A DNA stretch of 64,000 nt from Collybia mongolica (taxonomy: Eukaryota; Basidiomycota; Agaricomycetes; Agaricales; Clitocybaceae): assembly GCA_013420905.1 (NCBI GenBank), contig JAAXNY010000014.1, positions 186,001 to 250,000 on the forward strand, read 5' to 3'. Below are positions 35,738 to 48,903 of this stretch, piece after piece. Below the pieces are notes generated by a model. That model was not told where the DNA came from, did no database searches, and was given only the letters and a program-made list of their open reading frames with translations. The position numbers and the translations under genes were made by a program. How positions within the stretch are numbered: the first letter of the stretch is position 1; every line of letters starts with the position of its first letter.

Positions 35738-36711
35738 TTAGTAGATCTACGGATTTTTTTCGCGAGTTAGACAGATGGCAGGTGTGAGAAACGCCGAGCG
35801 GAGCCCCACCTCGTCAAATGGTCGTGTATCGCTGAAACAGCTGTCCCAGACCTCGTTGACCGCACGCTCTGCAGTCGCGGCATCTGGGCACGCGGGGTTC
35901 GCCGCGACTGATATAGCTGCCCTACGGCGGACACACGCCTACAAACGCACAGCGGGAGGGGGCCAAAATTAGCAACATGTCTATCTCACTCCACTATTCG
36001 GAAGCAGGAAGCGAAACAAAACAAAAAAAAAAAGGCACTCACTTGGTGTTGTTTGGAAAAGGAGCCAAAGCCCCTCCGCAGTTCTCGTGTGTACCGGCAA
36101 TCGCCACTTAGGCTGTTGGCGCGAATCTTTTGATAACAAGGGCCATGAACGGAATCACGAGGGTAGGGGGCAGCTTCGTCTCACCTCGCTGCATGCGTGG
36201 TGCCGCAGGTTATTCCAGTCTACTTTAAACTTGCAGTGATCGTACATATGCACGAGCTCGTGGACGAGGGTGTGTTCCATGTGTTTTTGGTTGAAGAAAT
36301 GGCCCGAACAAAGAACCACCGCGCCTGGATCAGGGCTGAACCCCCCTGCACGGCTCAAGTCGCACGGCGCGCAGAGGATATTGGACGCTGGCACGGCACA
36401 GCCGGACAGCTTGAGGTGTTTGAGCATGAAGACGACAGCAGGGCCTGCGTATACCAAAGTAGTTCAAGGCAATCATATATTGAAGGTCATAAGATGCTGG
36501 GCTCACTGTTGTTCATGAGATAGTCCTTGGTCTTTTCGCAACTGCGAGTCTGGTGTGCACGCAGGTCCTGCATTCGTTCCTCCTCCGTGACTCCAAGGCC
36601 AGTAACTAGCGCGGCCTTTCTGCGCCATCTCTCAAAGCCACTCGTCGGTTCAGATGTGGGCGGCGGAGAGGGCTGTTGTGAGGATGGACTTTTTTCAGAA
36701 TCGCCCATCAT
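35738..36711 (-). CDS. ATP23: Mitochondrial inner-membrane metalloprotease ATP23
   Basis: M76-family zinc protease of the mitochondrial intermembrane space; in yeast it processes ATP synthase subunit 6 and assists F0 assembly. Exons 36507-36711, 36185-36444, 36043-36126, 35810-35938 and 35738-35746 (9 nt, ATC TAC TAA) give 687 nt, 228 residues. The zinc motif HELVH lies at residues 130-134, inside [10 protein letters not shown]. Paired Cys ([15 protein letters not shown]), [26 protein letters not shown], the Cys-rich [10 protein letters not shown], and [13 protein letters not shown] complete the family pattern. The start is the first of two adjacent ATGs at 36706-36711. The final tripeptide-coding exon restores the conserved DEIY end. 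Confidence 0.95.
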
Positions 36712-39484
36712 ACAACCTCGATGCCTGACCAAAGTCTGGAATTCTTTTTTGGAAGGATATTCCCACGGTCACCATTCATGCTAAAACTATTGATTCATGA
36801 CAAAGTTCATTTATCAAAAATTAATTCAATTCAATTTCTTTTTGTAACTAACCTAATTATAACCCACCTCCCACCAGACTTTATTCTATTGCTTGGCTCT
36901 TTCATCTCGGCAAAGCCTCCAGCCACTACCATATTTCCCGCATCCCCAGATCAGCCCACCGACGGGCAGAGTCCCTTCAATTCAATTGCATCCAAGGAAA
37001 TCAGGGTCCAAAACACATGAGAGGCTTGCGCCGAAGTTGGTGCGTCTTGTCCAACACAAACTGTGCACGAGGTACACCAACACGCTCGTCATCCACCTGG
37101 CTCCCAAGCTCTGCCTCGAGTAAAACCCGGTGGTACGCCCATCGAAACCTCGTCTTATACCCTGCTTACTTCCGCTGGACCACTTCCCTCCCCAGGAGCC
37201 AAGCCAAGCAGCGTCACTCGAGAATCAAGCGTGCGCGTGCGCACACTCGTGCACATCCCTACGTAATGTCACGGGCAGGGATCATCTGGGGAAACCCCTT
37301 CACGGTCTTAACCTTGGATCTTTTGATTTACCGGCCACGCCCTCCAGCATGCGCGGCGCGTCCACGCCCAACACCCAAGTAATCCCCCACTCACATGGCC
37401 CTGTCCCTGTCCCAGGCTTCTCTCCTCGCAACAAGCCCGGCTTCGCGTACGCGTCCTCCCCACCCTACGTTTAATTCTGACAGCTCCCAGCCGTAACAGG
37501 GAGTTCGCGTGGCGAGCCCCTTGCCCTTGCCTCGCGGCCTGGCCCCAAGATGCGAAAGCAGAGCCGTTCGTCTGTGGAGCAAGCCGGGAACCGACTGGAA
37601 CCCCAAAGCCTCTTGGAGAAACCGGTGAGAAAAACCGGCCCCAGCCCCCAGCCCTCTCGTAATTTACTTCCACCCAAAAACCAGCCTCGCAAGCCCATCC
37701 GTCCATCTCGCGACGCACCTCCAAGGGCTTGTGGGGTGGGGTGGGCCCAGATAGCGATATATCCGGGGCACCATCGCATGTCGAAGGGTTGCTGTCGCCT
37801 GTTGTCCTGTCCGTCGTCTGCTGTCTGTCATATTGTGGGGGTTTTTTTTTTGACCCATTCAGCCTCCCCCCCAGGCCCCGCAATCCAGTCCTGCGCAGCG
37901 CGTCGACGTCGCCAAACTCAAAGGACCGTCGCAACAAATGCAATACAAATCTTCGCTTAGCGCTGGCGACCTATGTGAACGCCGGGTGCTCGCTCCACTG
38001 GGCCCGTCGGCCAATCGCGCGGCAAGAATTTGGCTGTCTCGCGTATTTTCTTCCTGGTATGGTACCGTCCACCTAGGCCCCGCTTCGGAGGTCGAGTGTT
38101 CAAGGCGCAAGGTCGACGCTGGGATGGAAATTATGGAGATGTACGATGTCCGTGTTGAACGCCTTTCTGCGTTGCACTCCCTACGTATCTACGCTCCCGT
38201 GGCCTATCCGCTCTTTCCCCTCCCCTCCGATGCAAAAAAAAAAACCGTCTCAAAGCGTCCGTTTGGCGGCGGTACTAGGGTATCAGATTAACAATACATA
38301 GACGACATCCATTTCAGACCGCACACGCACATGTGATTCCCCCATTATTTTTTAATTTGTCAATGACGTTTTCACACCCCCCCCCCCCCCCCCCCCACCT
38401 CTTCCGATATAAGTCAAGCCCCCCCTCCTCCCCCTTGGCGACGCCGCAACGACGAGGGACAACAAGCCCCGCTTGGGATAGTGGCGCGGCTCACGTTATT
38501 GCGGCTGACGCGCGATCCGCGTATCTGTTGCTATATATCTACTGCCGCGAGATACGAAATGCGAGATGCGCGATGCGCGATCGGCGCCTGCCGTAGCTTG
38601 GGCTAACGCTGGCGTTGGCGTTGGGCTTCGTTTACCTTGGGCAGGACAGGGCAGGGCAAGGCAAGGCGATGCAGGGCGCGCTGCGGCTGGGCGCTCGGGG
38701 AGTTTTTAGACGGGTGGGGGCGTGGGGGTGTGGGGGGCACGTAAGTATCTCGTTCTGGTTCTGGTTCTGGTTCGGGCTTCTGCTTCTGGATCGGAGTGTC
38801 CCTGCAGGGCGTGCTTTCCCCCAGGGCCCAGGATCATCATGCATCATCATCAGCCCAGCGATGCTGATCAAGAACACATATATACACGTATCGAGGCTGA
38901 TACCGACCTTGCCGACCCCGCACCCAGTTTGACATAGTTTATCCGCTCTCTATTTGTGCTTTTGCGGATAGATGTGTGTAGATCCCGCGTCTTTGTTCGT
39001 TCGTTCGTTCGTTTGTTCAAAAATTTTTTTTTTCACTTCTGTTTTTGTCTTTTTTTTTGATACATGGCGCAAAAACCTCAAGTTTCAACAGCGGAAAACA
39101 GGACGTCGAAAGTCGGAACAAGAATCGGGAATCGGAGCATGTCGTCAAAACTCGTACATACATACAATGCGATATTTTGACGATTGCGTCGGAACAGGGT
39201 GGTGACCAGAATAAACATCCCGGGCTAGCTGGCAGGCTGAGATCCAGTGACTGTGATAATGATATAGCGTATAGCGCTCAATTCGAATACACAAGAAACC
39301 AGAGTTTTTCGCGATGCGTGTTTTTAGTGCATACAAGCCAGAAACAGAATCCGAAATAAGTATACCAACAATCCGTCATCACAATTACATGGGTGGGGGG
39401 ACGACGCTGAAATAAATAAAAACCAGATGCGGAATCAATTGATGGCCCACCCGGGGGGGGAGGGGGGTGGTTCCTGAGTACAGC
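36712..39484. other. GC-rich intergenic DNA with homopolymers
   Basis: No gene supported. The DNA is GC-rich with C runs, T runs, (GTTC)n at about 38994-39017 and a 20-nt C tract. A 211-codon minus-strand frame (37308-37943) is Gly/Arg/Trp-heavy and lacks motifs; I treat it as a chance frame in GC-rich DNA. Confidence 0.5.
38377..38396. repeat. Poly-C tract of 20 nt
   Basis: Twenty consecutive C residues, directly visible; length is likely to vary and is prone to sequencing error. Confidence 0.9.
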
Positions 39485-39997
39485 CTACAATTTCGCTGGG
39501 TTCCTCCATGTCGGGGACCGTTTCTGCGCAAGTAGTCAGCTTTCCAACTCTCATCATCACAGACCCGACCCCTCCCCACACACAAGCAACTCCCCCGCCC
39601 GGGGGTCGAAAGTCCGAGTCAACTGACCTCTGAAAACGCCCTCAAGCCTTCCTATATCCCGCCCAACCATCAGCATGCGCAGGACATATTAAGAAGGGGA
39701 GATCAGAGCAACAGCAAACCACTCCAAAAACACACACCTTGATATTCTCGCCCTTGTAGACGCGCTTACTGATGGCGCTCAGCGCGTGCGTCAGGAACGT
39801 CTCGCGGAAGTTGTGCGTTTGCGCAAGGAGCAGCCCCTCCTTCGTCGACTGCACGGCGTCAGGCGAGTTGGCCACGATCTGCTTGGCAACCGCCACGGCC
39901 GTTGGGAGGACAGCGGGCGCCGGCACAATCTCGTTAACGCTATTTGGGTAGATTGCGGCGGTGCATGATAAATAGGATTAGAATCGAAATATGCGTA

Positions 39998-40030
<33 letters not shown>

Positions 40031-41119
40031 AATTCATGACGTCAGCGAAATGTTTTTCCCTAGATTCAGTGCCAAAAGAAAAAAAGGGGGGGGGAGGCGG
40101 GACGGACGTACAATCGGAATCGAGTTTGAGCGTCCGTGGCGCTGATCGTCTTTCCCAAAAGCAGCATCTCAGAAGCGAGCTAAGAGAAAAAGCGACAAAA
40201 TCGTTCGAAACGGGCGATTGGCGGCCAGGGCGATTTTTTTTTTTTGTATAAATGAAAGATGATGAACAAGATAATGGGTTTGCGCTGATGGACGCCACGA
40301 AACGTACCTGATGGCCCGATATCTGTGCCAATCGCGGAATCCCTACGTAGCACGAACGACCAGCCAGAGGGGTGACATTGAGCGTTCTGCCGCCGCCAAG
40401 GAGAACAAAAAAAAAAAAAAGGACCAAGCGCTTACCTCCCTGTACCGCCACGACGCCGCGCTTCACCTCCGGGAGCGCGAACTGCGCATCCGTGCTCGCG
40501 ACGACGATGTCGCAGTTGAGCAGCATCTCCATGCCGCCGCCGTACGCGCCGCCGAGGACGGCTGCGACGATGGGCTTGCGCGACTGGCGCCGCGAGAGCG
40601 AGCCGAACCCGTGCACGTCCGCCGCGATGCGCTCCTGCTCGTCCGTGTCGCCCTTTTGCTGGCTGGTGTTCCACCTAGTTTCAGAGACAGACAACGTCAG
40701 CCACTCGAGAAAAACGACCCTTTTCCTTTCCCCCCCCCGATCGCCCCCCACTCGGCGGCGGGTCGTATTTGGATATAGATAAGGAAAAGATTTGACACTG
40801 ACGCTTTGAGATCGGCCCCCGCGCAGAAAACGCGTCCTGCGCCAGTTACTATGACAACCCTGCAATTGCCAGGCCCGAACAAGAGCAGTGACGTAGCCGT
40901 TATTGAGTGTCCAAGCATAGGGGGCATGTAGACGCACCAGAGCTGCGATTCGTTCTCAAACCAGTCGAGGACCCGCTTCAGGTCGTCCGCCATATGTGGG
41001 GTCATGGCGTTGAGCGATTTGGGCCTGTTGAAGGTGAGCTGGAGGACATGGTCCGCAGGGAAGGCGACGATGAGCTCGTCGGAGGTGGGCGGCGGGGTAA
41101 GAGGTGGGGATTGGAGCAT
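39485..41119 (-). CDS. Enoyl-CoA hydratase/isomerase family protein
   Basis: Crotonase-fold enzyme; most likely hydrates 2-enoyl-CoA esters in mitochondrial fatty-acid or branched-chain breakdown. Exons 40938-41119, 40803-40859, 40436-40674, 40308-40342, 40112-40179, 39738-39939, 39628-39651 (24 nt) and 39485-39523 give 846 nt, 281 residues. Motifs: [16 protein letters not shown] near the N terminus, [19 protein letters not shown] (oxyanion hole), and [17 protein letters not shown] with FALPEVKRG. The last two carry both Glu residues that the family uses for water addition. Then [15 protein letters not shown] and a C-terminal [11 protein letters not shown]. Introns run 78-172 nt, longer than elsewhere, with homopolymers and a GT repeat. 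No clear presequence; exact substrate unknown. Confidence 0.92.
40001..40029. repeat. (GT)14 microsatellite in an intron
   Basis: Pure GT dinucleotide run within intron 5 of the enoyl-CoA hydratase gene (intron 39940-40111). Confidence 0.9.
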
Positions 41120-41979
41120 GGATTAGGGGGGGGCAGGTCTCTCCACAGAAACGTTGTTGGTGTGCGGGGAAGACCTTTTGTTTCTTCTTTGTTGGATAGA
41201 TAGTTCCTGCTCGGCTATTGACGTAGCCGGGCTTCCCGAATGGGTCTGATCGCGTGTCAGCTGTGTGGCCCGAGTTGCTGGTTGTTCTTGGGGGGGGGCG
41301 AACAAGGGCAATGGAATAAAAATAAGAATAAAAAAGTGAGGTGTGGAGCGCCGATGGCTGCTAGTGGGGTTTATCGACAGGACACGAGCACGGAGCTCGA
41401 TACTCGAGGCTCTGATGGATGGGAATGGTGATGACAAGTATGCAACCGAATTCCAGGAACCCGGGGCAACGGAACGGGTGCGGTTGGTTGCTCGCGATAT
41501 CTTATCTAAATCAGGATTTCCCATCTCTGTCAGACAGACCAAGCGGAGTCCATACTTATTGGCATTCTTTTCTTGACACCTTTCTGGAAAAACACAACAG
41601 AAGAAAGAAAAAAAAAAAGCGAGAACGCGATCGAGGTTGCTATGGCCGAAACATGGTAGTACAACATGATGACTTCATTATCCTCCTCCTCCTCTCCTCT
41701 CCTACATGCTGATCTTACAAGGGGGTCCTCCTCCTCTCTGACAGACTATGCCCTACAACACAAGGCCGGATGGTATACGGTAGATACGCGGCGGCGGCGC
41801 GGATAACTTTGCGATTAACAGGGGTGAAAGCATTATAACGATGATGATCGACGGGGCATGACGGGGGGCTGATGGGGTATGAATACAAGACTAGTTGCAA
41901 ATCAATCAGGATGCCCGTTATGCAGAAAGGAAGGGTTACGTACTGTGTGCAGAACAAACAGGCAGGCAAGGCGGACGGG
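41120..41979. other. Intergenic region
   Basis: No gene recognised between the enoyl-CoA hydratase start and the small Cys-rich gene. It contains an A-rich tract (about 41590-41625). Confidence 0.5.
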
Positions 41980-42297
41980 TCACTTGAAAGGACACGTCGC
42001 CGAATGGCTCCCGCGCCAGCCGCAGTGGCAACATTGGGGCGAGCTGTGGTCGATGCACGAGCTCGAAGAGGTGACGTCCGCTTCACGAGTAGCAAGCGGG
42101 TGCGAAGTGGCCATAGCAGACGACGATAGTTGGTCGTGCTGGCGGTGGTGGTGCGTAATGCACAGGGCAGCAGAGTAGGACGAAGAGGCGAGCATCGACG
42201 AGTGCATTTCGGTGGTATGAGATAGACGAGGGGCGTTCGCGAATTGGTAGATGAGATTGCAATTCACTGCTTGTGGGGTGGATGGGATGGAGGCCAA
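41980..42297 (-). CDS. Small Cys-rich hypothetical protein
   Basis: Single-exon frame of 105 residues from ATG 42297 to TGA 41980. It is Ser/His-rich and ends in CCHCGWRGSHSATCPFK, a compact Cys/His cluster that could bind one zinc ion. Third positions are strongly C/G-biased, as in neighbouring genes, which supports coding. No family is assigned. It lies on the same strand as all neighbours. Confidence 0.45.
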   Translation of the reverse strand: MASIPSTPQAVNCNLIYQFANAPRLSHTTEMHSSMLASSSYSAALCITHHHRQHDQLSSSAMATSHPLATREADVTSSSSCIDHSSPQCCHCGWRGSHSATCPFK

Positions 42298-44190
42298 GGA
42301 ACGAAAAGTGTCTGCCTTTTAATACCTTTTGGCGGCAGGTATATTCGGCATCAAGACCCAAGGGAAGATCGACCCGAAAAGCAGGAGTGGTTTGTGGCGC
42401 AAAAAAGGCGAAAGGACTCTGAGGTCCCGTGGGCTCCGTTCCAGCCGTTGATATGACAAAAACAGAAAAAAAACACGGATTGGGAATCTGAAACCTTCAG
42501 CCCAATACTTTTGCGCCCGGATATCTCCCAATCCAGCACACCCAACCCAAACCACACCATATCCGGCAACCGAACCGTTCTGCCCCCAACCCAGCCCGGG
42601 CTTGCGGCTAAACTGACTTTGCGAAGCCCCCATACTCGGTACAAAGTTAAAACACAAACAACGGACCATACAAAGGCACCGCCACAGCACAAATAGTCGA
42701 AAATAGAATATGAGGCGTCTAGCCCGTTTGGGGATGTTGCTGATTCTGATTCCGGTTGTCCGGGGCCGTGCGGAAGAATTCAGCGATCTCGCGATGGGCG
42801 AAATGCGTTTTTCTTTTTTCGTTTTTCGTTTTTCTTTTTTTTTTCCTTTTCTTTTTCTTTTCTTTTTCTTTTGGGTCACAGGAACAACAACACGTTTGAT
42901 GCCATGCAACTGACGTCCCGTTTGTGTGTTTTTTATTTATTATTACCCTTCCCGACCACGCATTGGGCTTCCAAAGTTAAATACGGGCCCACCTGACTCC
43001 CCCACGGGTGTAGTGGGATTTACTCAATGGATTAACATGGTGGGATATATATATATATATATATAAATTAAAAAGAATCAAGAATCGTAATACAAACGAC
43101 CAGTCAATGACATGGCATGAGCTTTTGACGCCAGGCACGAGGGAGGGAGGGGACCCGTTTGGGGCGAGATGTCCGCCATCTCGTACACCCTCGCATCGAT
43201 CGTGAAATAGAAGAACTGCCCAGGCTTCGATCTTAATCATCACTTGTCATATCTGTTATCGCCACGAAACAGCAACAACAACAACTTGGGGTTACCGAGC
43301 ACCCGGACTTGGGGGGCGCGTCGCACGATGTTTCTCAGACGTGTTTCTGCGTTCTGCATTCTGCGCTCCTTTCGTGCGAGAAAATACCAATAAAGAATTC
43401 GAAACGAGAAAACGAAAAGCGAAAAAGCTAGGACCGACCAAACCCACCAACTCGGCCCCCAGACGCCCCAGAAGAAAAATATATTCCCTATCCTATCCTA
43501 CTCCCAACTCCCTATCCCATCTCACTCAACCATATCCCTTCTCACTCCCCCACCAGCCCAGAACCCAGATTACCATATCAATCACAACTCTCAAGCCCGC
43601 AAGGCCCTTGGCACGAAGTGGCCCCGGCGAGAGATGAAGAAACGCGAACATCGAGGCCCGAGGGTCTTTACCTCGAGGCTTGGAGCCCTTCCCTCCCTCT
43701 CTTCACCAACCCAACGTCCATGTGTCCGGTCTCCTCGGAAAGTAAGGGTCGCCGGCTCTTAAGTAAAAAAACCCCCAACAACAGGGAACAAGAATAAAGA
43801 AAGAATAAAGAAAAAAAGGAAGAGGAAAAGAAAAAGAAAATCAAAAAAGGGAGACAAGCGCGAATCCATCAGGCCCCATCCCCTCCTTCTTGCTTTGTTC
43901 TTTCGTTTCTTTCATTCCTTCGCGCTAAGCCCGAGCAGAGCAAACCCGAGTTCCATACGTACACATACACCCCCCCCACCCCGTCACATTCGCACAATCG
44001 ATCGAGGGCTGTCGAGGAAACCAAACTTCCGTAATAGCGATGCGCATAAAGCCAGAAACTAGGCTCATCGTTATATTGATATTGACAGTGATAGGACAGA
44101 GTAGCCGAACAATCATCACAAGTCCCATTGTGCTCCCCAAAAAAACACGCCCCACCTCGCTCCACATCCACATCCACACCCACACCCACC
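42298..44190. other. Intergenic region with low-complexity tracts
   Basis: No gene supported. It contains a pyrimidine tract of T runs broken by single C (42807-42872), an AT dinucleotide run (43045-43064), and a purine-rich tract (about 43785-43855). It must hold the 3' end of the TPX2-like gene on its right side. Confidence 0.5.
43045..43064. repeat. (AT)10 microsatellite
   Basis: Ten AT units in intergenic DNA. Confidence 0.85.
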
Positions 44191-46620
44191 CTATCCCTGC
44201 ATCTTCCTCTTCGGCGCCTCCCTATACCACTCCGGCACCTCATGTGCCCTAACAACCGCCCGCCTCCGCATCTCCCTCACCTCCCTCTCCTCCTCCTCCT
44301 CCCTCTCCCTCCGGCGCTCCTCCTCCAAACGCTCCATCTCCCGCTCCCGCTCCCGCACACGCAGGTCAAACTTCTCCCGCTCCCGCGCCCTGCTATCCGT
44401 GCTCAGCTCAACAGCGCGCGGGACCACCGGGTGGATGTTTTCCTTCCGGAGCGCACGCGCCGCCTCTAGCTGCGCGTGCAGGCTCTTGAAGTCAGGCACG
44501 CCGTGGTGCTGGTGGTGTGGCTGCGTGCGCCGCTTCTGCCCCGTTCCTAGCCTCTCCTTCTCCTTCTCGTGCTCGTGCTCGTGCTCGGCTTTACGCGCTT
44601 CCATCCGAGCATCCAGCTGGAACCTAAAGCCCACCGGCCGGGTGGCGTTGACGGCGGGAAGAACCACCTAACGTCACAGAAGACAGCAACAAAATCAGCA
44701 CTAGATTACATCACGCAAGAACTCGCATAGAGTTGGATTTAGAATTAGAATTAGAATTTAAAAGAAATAAAAAAAAAAATAAAGTGGAAAAAAAAAAAAA
44801 AAAAGGAAGTAAAAAAACGAGCACCAGCGACCAAGGTTGCGCTCACGTGGACCGATAAAATCGACAAAACATAAAAAAATAAAAATAAAAAAAGACAAGA
44901 CGAACGCACCCGCGTATCACACTGCTGCCCATCTACACCCGCATCTGCATCATGCCCACCGGTGACCTCCCACGACCCAGCACCAGGGTGCCCACCCCCA
45001 GCCCGGTCGTCCACCTGTGCAGATGCTCCCAAAACGTCGAGGTTTTCCCCCCGCGAAGCCCGCAACGTGGCACTACACGAGCTCGAGCTCGAAGCGAGCC
45101 TGCCTTCGCCAGCCCCAGGTCTAGTCACTGGGCGCGGTCCCTGACGCCCTACCGCCCTCCTGACGACCCCTCTAGTCTTTGTCGCTAGAGCTCGCGTCCT
45201 ACCCGAGCCCGAGACCCTCCTCGAACGGCTCCCAGCCAGGGTCTTTTCAGGTGCTGTATTAGACCCACGCGTGTCGCTCGCGTGCGGTGCATGATCGGCT
45301 CTCGGCGCAGCTTTGCCTTTCTTGCTGCTGGCCTGGCGAGCTAATGATGATGATGATGATGATGCCACCGAAACCGGCCTCTTTCTAGACGGCCGCATGG
45401 GCGAGGTAGTTGCCGGTGACGCCGGACGCAGGCACTCAGGCTTGGGCGGTGAAATCTGTGACAATGTGAAGGGGTCCTCGTTGCTGCTAGCGTGATCGCC
45501 TCGCGCGCCGACATGTACATGCACATTAGCCTCAATTACGGGATAGGATTTAGATTGTTGCGATCCAGGGCTGATGGAACCGGGCTGGGGCGATACATTG
45601 TCCTGGTCGGTGTTGAGAAGCCTATTAAAAAAGCGCCGTAGGGTCGCTCGTTATCAGGATTGTTTCTTTTTTTGTTGCACGCAGCGCACCAGTGTTCTGG
45701 TCCGAGCTGAATGAAATTGACGCACCCAAATGAGCCGATAAGCTTTTGGCTGTACATGACCAGCCGTTCCGCAACGCCGCCGCTCGTCGTCGAACAGACA
45801 CTCAGGTCAGGGTTCTCCTCCAACTCCGTATACTCCGATGTTGCGAGGCGCACCAGCTCAGCAGGGGCAGGGGCAGGGGCCTGCAAAGTTTGGGACGGGG
45901 GAGCCGAAGGCAGGGTGCGGGTGCGGGCAGACGAAGGGCCCGGCTTGCTTCGCACTTTCGAAATTCCACCAGAATAGACAACCTGAGATGAGGTCAGAGC
46001 TTCGATCGTCCACTATTAAACTTGCCTTCCCACCAAGCACGCACCTGTTTGGGACGCACCATTATCCTTTCCTTCTTCGAGCCAGTGGTCTGGCCTTGCC
46101 CTTTTTCTGTGGCATGTTCGTGGGTTAATGAAGAGCTTGAGGGGATAGCACTTTCCCGCGCGTCGTCGCTCAGCGAGTCTACCTCCGTCCTGAGCGTTCG
46201 GAGCCTTGCAACCCGGGGCGAGGCCTCTGGGCCGCGTAGCTCATTAACTTGCGTCGTCACTTTCAGTGGTGGCTGTTTTGCGGCCTTTGGGAGTGCTGTT
46301 CGGGCTTGTGCAGCGTTCCCGAGCCCTCGTGGGATCTGCTTGGGCGGCCGGTCATGAAGTGGGGAAGGCCCGCCTTGCGGAGGCTGGTATGCCCGAGCGT
46401 CCTGTTTTGGTGTGAGCTCGCTGAGGGTCAATGGTGTATGGGATATCCTGAATGGGGCGGGCGTCGCCAGACTAACATCTGCGTTCTGGAAAAAGTCCTT
46501 CTCATCGTCGGGATCGAGAAGAAGATCGGCTGTAGATGAGCTGGGTATTTGGAAGGAGAACGAGGCGTCGGAGATGTCAGGCAGGTGCCTTAGGCTCAGC
46601 TCGTCGAAAGATGGTGGCAT
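44191..46620 (-). CDS. TPX2-domain microtubule-associated protein
   Basis: Exons 46045-46620, 45726-45982, 44910-45621 and 44191-44667 give 2022 nt, 673 residues, with introns of 62, 104 and 242 nt. Residues 1 to about 515 are Ser/Pro-rich and probably disordered, with a run of six Ser encoded by TCA repeats. The last exon (residues 516-673) starts FRFQLDARMEARKAE and continues LSTDSRAREREKFDLRV into a highly charged Arg/Glu helix ending EVPEWYREAPKRK. This is the pattern of the TPX2 C-terminal domain (a conserved T/S-R, K/R-x-x-FD core and a long charged coil). TPX2-family proteins bind microtubules and organise spindles; this role is inferred from the domain. Intron 3 is filled with T runs. 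Confidence 0.8.
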
Positions 46621-48903
46621 GCCGAAAAAAATTTGATATTTTTCGGCTGGCGGGGTTTGGGTGGTTGCGAATGCTGGATCTGTTAATTTTGTGATATGTA
46701 TCGATGTTGGGCCTAATGAATTATAGAGAGGCGAGCGTAGGATCGTCGAGGAAATACGACAACGAGACGCGCGAATTTCATCGTTTGAGTCATCAACGCG
46801 CTACCCGAACCATCACGTGGTCGAGTTCCACGTACACAATCCCAAATAGCGCCACAACTAAGCCCTTGCAAACCACAAATACACTAGCCAGTATTGATAT
46901 TTTCTCATCCAAACAGGAGATACGATCTTTGCTAGCATGCGCATTCATCATCGACTAAACTAACCGGGGAATTGTTTTCTCTACCCAGACGCCTTATAAA
47001 TATAGTCAACTATTTACAGCATGTCCGGCGCGCGCCCTGACTCATCCTCCCATTTCCAAAAATGCTGTTGAAAATCCATATACACCATTTGGGGTATGTG
47101 CCTCATATGACATCCTCCTATTGACTTACGAGATGCGAAAAAGTGATACCTGTCCACGGCGGAGCTTCAACGCACGCTGTATTGATGTGAAGACTGAACC
47201 ACTGACCCGTCACTTCCCACCTCCTAGATCTAGCCAAAGCTCCTAATCACCCCCTTATTGAAAGGCCCCGTCGGGTGTCGGCGTTATTGCCTGCTTCTCC
47301 ACACGGTCTAGTATATCGAGCTCGCTCGAGATTGATGAACACCGTTGCACCAGATCCAGGGGGGGCACGCCATGACTGCCGTGCAGAATGACCATACACG
47401 GACATGGGCCCGACAGGTCGTCGTGCCCCGTTCCCCTCGCTGACGAGTCTCATCAGTTCGAACTCCAGTTCGTTCCCTATACCCGTTCTAACCCACCTTT
47501 TGCTGTGCCGGTCACACAGAAAATAGCGTCTCCTTTCTTCGTCTTCGACACTCGTCTTGGATTGTTCATCAACACCGTGACGCTCGGGGTACTAACACGT
47601 CCCCCCCGCCCCTCGCCTTGGCCACGATTCTCGGAAATTGAAGGGGATTCGCCCATCTGCCCCAAGCCCCTTCTCGTCTGCAGAAACGGGGTTGCTCTCT
47701 TTTTCGGGCAACGGCGTTAACCCACCGCGCTTCCTCGCCTTCGATATCGTCATCTTCGCGTTCGGAACTGCGGTGACCTGATATTTCTCGTCGCCTCGAA
47801 CAGGTAAACACAAGCGGGCATCACACGTTCGCTGTTCGTTTCAATATTTCACACCTAGACACTGCCTGGGTATCACGGTCTATTCGCTTTATGTGTGCTT
47901 CCGAGCCCTTCTTTCTTTTGCACCCCCCACGACGAAGACATGCTATCTGTCTGTAATACCCATTTTCGTGCCCAAACAACAGTTGGGCGTCCGGGAAACA
48001 TCACAAACTATCTTTGCGCCTGCTTTACCGGCGCGCCAGCCGCGAATGTCAAAAAACGTAACGCGTCACCTCCTTTTCTCCCTTGGAGCACAGACAGGAT
48101 CTGGGAGAAGCAGAAGAATCGCGACGTCCTTCTCTTCTCTTCTTTCATGGTCTCCCGTTCATACTGCCCACCTCAGCCTCACGCGGTAATCCTGATGAGA
48201 ACCCTTCAGGCTAGGCCCTGTTCGAAGTGCGCCTTGGATGGAACGCCTACGCCCCATGCCGTCATCGACCCTAATTTTTCTCTTTTACGCTTTTCTCTTT
48301 TAGCAACGGCAATCCCATTCCTGGATGTGCGTCCCTCGATGCTGGGTCGGGGACGTGCACTACTACGGTCATGACCGAGGTTCCATTGGACCTCGCTCGG
48401 CAACCCCATGGGCGAGAAACGGCTTTTTTATTTCCTAAAACACAGTGTGTGTATCACGATGCATGACAGGGCAGTAGAAATTTTCATCGGCCTTGAGCGC
48501 TGTTTCTTCGGCCCAATGTGTGCACGTTATTCACCACAAGCTGGGTCGATCCGGTTTACAGACATACTTACCACGTCCTCCGTGCCCTCCCATGTTGTAA
48601 TCGACGAAAATTTTGTTTCGTTTTCAAACTCCGTGCGCTTTTTGTTTTTGGGTTTTTGGAGTGGCGGAACGGATCATTTGTTGTCGAACTCATGTTATTT
48701 CCGAAAGGGTGACGCAAGCGAAGGAAAACGTACAATAACCATCGGATAAGTATGACGGAGCGATAACAATCGGAAAGGAAGAATTGTGGGACCGTGAGTG
48801 TGAATGTGGAGCACCTCAGCGCCAACGTTCACACTTCCATTTTTTTTAAACAACAATTGTTGCAACAGCCGAGTTCCAAACTGACTTGGTTTACGGTGTT
48901 AAT
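46621..48903. other. 2.3-kb intergenic region
   Basis: No gene recognised between the TPX2-like start and the NIF3-like stop. Several plus-strand frames of 70-160 codons (47388-48749) lack motifs and overlap each other, as chance frames do. Confidence 0.45.

Noticed and set aside
37308..37943. 211-codon minus-strand frame
   Set aside because: Low-complexity Gly/Arg/Trp composition in GC-rich DNA, overlapping equally long plus-strand frames, and no domain.
39978..40937. 319-codon minus-strand open frame, one of the longest in the window
   Set aside because: It is exon 3 of the enoyl-CoA hydratase gene read straight through its introns; spliced exons match the family and the rest does not.
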